Shown: piece by piece, positions 60,336-64,000 of the stretch
Layout of the letters: every line of letters begins with the position of its first letter
How positions within the stretch are numbered: position 1 is the first letter of the stretch
From: Siphonodentalium dalli
Lineage: Eukaryota > Mollusca > Scaphopoda > Gadilida > Siphonodentaliidae
NCBI GenBank assembly: GCA_032622095.1
Contig: CP136061.1
Coordinates: 21,082,991 to 21,146,990, forward strand
Direction of reading: 5' to 3'
Length of the DNA stretch: 64,000 nt
The notes under the pieces: generated by a model
Databases searched by the model: none
What the model was told of the DNA's origin: nothing
Seen by the model: the letters and a program-made list of their open reading frames with translations, nothing else
Position numbers and translations under genes: made by a program

Positions 60336-61440
60336 GTTGACGCACAGTCGCACGTAAGGACGGACGACGGACGCCAACCAAACCATGCACCCACGCACGT
60401 GGTGTTATTTGTCCACCAGCATATGGGTTGGGAAAAAAATGATGTCTCCTATAAAATGTCCACACCCCGACGCAGTTTTCTTATATAAGTTGAGAAAGAA
60501 TGACTGAATGTGGACCATGCAATACTCATATCAGTCATAACACTTATGCGTCTCGATTCGGGACGCAACTATCGGCGATAATCTAACACAAATGATTTCG
60601 CCAACGAGAGTCATTGCATTTAATTACTATATAAGAATGTCGTTGTGTATCGTCAATTTGGATTAATATTCGTAACAAATCACTAATTTGTGCAAGATTA
60701 ATCTCAATCTCAATCACTATACCTGAGTATTTCACATCACAAATATCATTTTCGGATCCGGCCAAATATACACAGGCATACATTTTTGGTACAAACATGT
60801 ACGTGGGTAATTTAATTTTTCCAGATTTATAACCCCTGATTTGTTCATTTAAAGGCACGTGAGGCCTTAGTTGTCGAAAATATTCATATTTGTTCCAAAC
60901 ACCGTAAACAGAAAAACATTAAAACGCATACAGTTTCGTTCATATATACCATGACCATCGCGTAAACAGCATGTTATCATAAAGATTTACTATATTTTAC
61001 CTAAGCAAGAGCCTGATTGTGTTACAGAAGACAGCACAATGCTGCTGGCTAATCACACACAAATGGCATAAACGCTCTTTATTCGCTCCATATCAGGAAT
61101 TCACCCACAAATAACGCTCTTTATGTTTACCATCATAATATAAACAAACACCAGAAAAGTTACTTTTTATGCTTTTGTTTACATAACAATGGTCAAAGAT
61201 ATGACAATAACATACTGTTTATGCGATATTTCTTATTTGTATACGGACAAAGTCTGTCTACATTATGTTGTTCTTTCTGTTTGTGGCGGTTTTTGACGGG
61301 TGGAAATATTTTCACAGGATACCCACCGCCAAGGCCAACCGTACCTTTAAGGGAGAATCACCCGTATAGGCTACAATCAAAATTAAATTCAAATATACAC
61401 ACATAACTATAGTAGTATAGGGATTATAGGATGACCAGCG
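60336..61440. other. Unassigned region
   Basis: CGCTCTTTAT repeated at 61072 and 61112; otherwise nothing recognised. Confidence 0.5.
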
Positions 61441-61446
61441 TGAATA

Positions 61447-61940
61447 GGCAAACGTTTTTTGGGCTCCCGCGGTCGCTCATGGAGTTGGTAAGGTGCATAG
61501 CGCATGCATTAGGTCAAGCTGTCCGGCGATGGATAAGCTGGGTCTGTATCTGTAATGTTTCTGTGCAGTAACCATGCAGTGCTGGCTTTATATATAGGCG
61601 CACTGAGATGAGGTGTGTGATGTTTTTCCAGAAGGCTGCGACTGCAGGTGGAACTCTCCTGGAGTAGCTATCCTACTTTTTCGGAGTGCCCTCACGAATT
61701 CCTCCGAATCGCTAGCGCACACAGCATGCATACTCATCAAGTTGGTTCCAGTAAATTGTCGTTTTTACGAAAAGGGAGTGTTTGTACTGGTCGCAGCTAG
61801 TACGCCTGAGTTGGAACGGCCGTTTATTATTACAAACCTCCTTTTCGACTATGTTTCGACGTTTTTGGGCTCCCGATGGCTCATGGAGTTGGTAACAAGG
61901 TCAACAAGCTGTCCGGCGACGGCGAAGCTGGATCTATAAT
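61447..61940. repeat. Pair of about 90-bp direct repeats
   Basis: GTTTTTTGGGCTCCCGCGGT near 61454 and GTTTTTGGGCTCCCGATGGC near 61861; both continue CTCATGGAGTTGGTAA, then (A)AGCTGTCCGGCGA and AAGCTGG(A/G)TCT. The 300 bp between them holds no recognised gene. Confidence 0.75.
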
Positions 61941-62400
61941 TCAGATAAGTACATGCTGAATGTTTACGACCAACAGAAAGGAAAGTTTGTCAGTTGCTTC
62001 CGCTTGTCATTACTTTTTTTTTCTTTTACTTTTTCTCTATCGTTCCGTCCTTCAGGACAACGTCGTAGACTACATAGGGGCCTATATAAATGGATATATA
62101 TGTACATATATATACCGCCACCAGCTTTATGTTGATACTTTTTCTAACTTGAATTAAAATGTACAGGTATTATGTGCACGAATCATGCATGGCTAGCCAC
62201 AGTACTGCGAACTATTTAGTAGTCTATGTCTTGCTGTATATGTATAGGCAGTGTACCATATACGTCTGTAAATTTAGTCAGCATCCAGCAGCATCAGCAT
62301 AAAATTAGTCACAGGCAGGCGCCCCACTGGAATCAATAATGATCTGCAATGGGGAGAATATCTTCTTTCAGTATTTCCTGGGTGATGTCGACCACCCAGA
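61941..62400. other. Unassigned region
   Basis: Nothing recognised. Confidence 0.5.
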
Positions 62401-62401
62401 T

Positions 62402-62960
62402 AGCAATGATACGTTGGCCCAACGTTGGCCCAACGTTACAACCGTTGGCTTAACGTTGGCTTGCCAACGGTTGGCAAAAATACGTTGGCCCAACGTTGGC
62501 CCAACGTATTATTGCCAACCGTTGGCAAGCCAACGTTATGCCAACGTTGGCAAGCCAACGCTTAGCCAACCGTTGGCAAGCCAACGTTGGCCCAACGTTG
62601 GGCCAACGTATCAATGCCAACCGTTGGCAAGCCAACGTTAAACCAACGTTGGCAAGCCAACACTTAGCCAACCGTTGGCAAGCCAACGTTGATCCAACGT
62701 TGGCCCAACGTATCAATGCCAACCGTTGGCAAGCCAACTGTATGCCAACGTTGGCAAGCCAACGTTAAACCAACGTTGGCAAGCCAACACTTAGCCAACC
62801 GTTGGCAAACCAACGTTGGCCCAACGTTGGCAAGCCAACGCTTAGCCAACCGTTGGCAAGCCAACATTGGGCCAACGTTGGCCCAACGTATCAATGCCAA
62901 CCAACCATTGGCAAGCTAACATTTGGCCAATATTTGGCGAACGTTAGCAAACAACGTTCA
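62402..62960. repeat. CCAACGTTGG tandem array
   Basis: Self-complementary GCCAACGTTGGC and CCAACCGTTGGCAAGCCAAC units repeat for about 540 bp. Larger blocks (for example GTATCAATGCCAACCGTTGG to CAACGTTAAACCAACGTTGG) recur at about 120 bp. Open frames here on both strands are repeat artefacts. Confidence 0.95.
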
Positions 62961-62979
62961 GCCAACAATGCCACGACAA

Positions 62980-63062
62980 ACTTGAACAAATTAACGCTGA
63001 CTCAACAGTATTCAGGACAAATGAAAATTAACGCTGACTCAACCGTGTTCAGGACAAATGTT
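62980..63062. repeat. Direct repeat, 2 copies
   Basis: ATTAACGCTGACTCAAC...TTCAGGACAAATG occurs twice, about 38 bp apart. Confidence 0.9.
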
Positions 63063-64000
63063 AATACACATACTTTTTTATAGTTGAAGCATCGCTTAAT
63101 TGTGTTTCTAAATTTGCAAATAAATTGAAGAATATCTATTTCAGTTGAATTAATAAGAATATCAAGAGATAATGATAACTTTATTAATGCAACTCATTAC
63201 CAGGGTCCAACCTGATTTTGGGTATATGATTAATTATTTAATTAAAATTGTTTATTAGTGCTCCTTTAAGTCATCTGAGGTCAACGGCACCTATACCATG
63301 ACACTCATCCCATCAATTTACCCCTGTTAATCTATTTTCCAAGACCCGATTCCAACCATTTTGGGTATATAATATGAGGTCAATGCAGCCTATCTATTAA
63401 TACTTCCTGGGTAAAATTTCCCTGTACAAATTTTCCAGTATACCCCACTCCATCTTTTGGGAAGGGGGTACAACATTATTGATTATAATTATACCCCGAA
63501 TAAACCTGTAAAGACATTTCCATATCTAAATGTGCTTATAATCAGTGGAAATTACAGAACCATATTTAATAAAGTGAACATTGTGTAACTTAATTAAGTT
63601 AATTAATGCATGTGCTAAATCCATTATCAAGATTTAAGGCCAATGTTTAGAATTGCAAACTCAATGCAAAAACAATTTGAGATGGAATTATTTGTGTATA
63701 AAGTCAGACTCAAGTTGAGGGTATTTCAATTCACATGCATCATCTGTGGTATAGTGAGAATGGCTTCAGCAATCGAAGCGTACAACGTTGGAGTGGACCA
63801 ATGTTGGTAAGTCAACATAGGCCTGATGTTGGCACAACGTTGCAATGTTGAACGAATGTTAAAACTGTAATGTTAGTTGGGACAACATTTGAAGTTGCAA
63901 TATTGTAATTCTAAGCTAAAAAATAATTTCTGCATATTGAGCATTAGAAAGTGATATTGCTTTTTACATCCAACTACCGAATGGCAATAGTTACTGTTAA
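63063..64000. other. Unassigned right edge
   Basis: 63785-63880 has degenerate AACGTTGG-like words (CAACGTTGGAGTGGACCAAT, TGATGTTGGCACAACGTTGC), an outlier of the array at 62402. No gene recognised. Confidence 0.5.

Noticed and set aside
62339-63083. Open frames with QRWANVGPTLACQRL-like repeats
   Set aside because: Caused by the CCAACGTTGG array; open on both strands, so not evidence of a protein.

Overview
The window is animal nuclear DNA, AT-rich and dense in repeats. Genes have spliced exons with GT/AG junctions, and there are no bacterial operons. The one gene I can name with confidence is an ortholog of the vertebrate germline/pluripotency regulator PRDM14, on the minus strand between 14810 and 4305. 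Six coding exons join in one continuous frame: two encode the PR/SET domain and four encode five zinc fingers. The 5' exons, which would encode the poorly conserved N-terminus, were not found. The mix of transposon types (122-bp GC-rich tandem elements, palindromic MITEs, fold-back elements with 'AAGATGGCGGCC' motifs, CCAACGTTGG arrays) suggests an invertebrate, probably marine. I cannot place the phylum. The sequence starts exactly with an EcoRI site, which would fit the edge of a cloned insert.

Layout. 1-4304: 3' flank of prdm14, with a few palindromic elements and a 21-bp minisatellite that abuts the gene's apparent poly(A) site. 4305-14810: prdm14; each of its five introns carries at least one inverted-repeat or tandem element, and one intron carries a 3-kb, 28-bp satellite (8478-11484) with higher-order structure. 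14.9-17.3 kb: a TTAA-flanked MITE, a palindromic element with a hAT-like insertion inside it, and a simple-repeat fold-back. 17.88-22.46 and 25.61-30.54 kb: two copies of one large fold-back element (about 4.6 and 4.9 kb), inserted in opposite orientations and separated by a perfect-looking palindrome and tandem-repeat elements. 31-38 kb: dispersed repeats, a 1.56-kb hAT-like insertion, a decayed LINE reverse transcriptase 3' end, and an (AT)n run. 38-50 kb: a stacked-palindrome element (40.37-40.74), a 143-bp tandem array, inverted copies of repeats seen elsewhere, a row of CAGTAATG hairpins, and a relic transposon-like gene. 50.25-50.85 kb: a CpG-rich patch with several CRE (TGACGTCA-type) sites, the best promoter candidate in the window. 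51-64 kb: further dispersed repeats, a 160-bp tandem array and a CCAACGTTGG array.

No RNA genes, CRISPR arrays or intact transposases were recognised. Apart from prdm14, most of the window reads as repeat or unassigned non-coding DNA. Statements about PRDM14 rest on recalled family sequence; all exon limits were read from the sequence and checked for frame continuity by hand.
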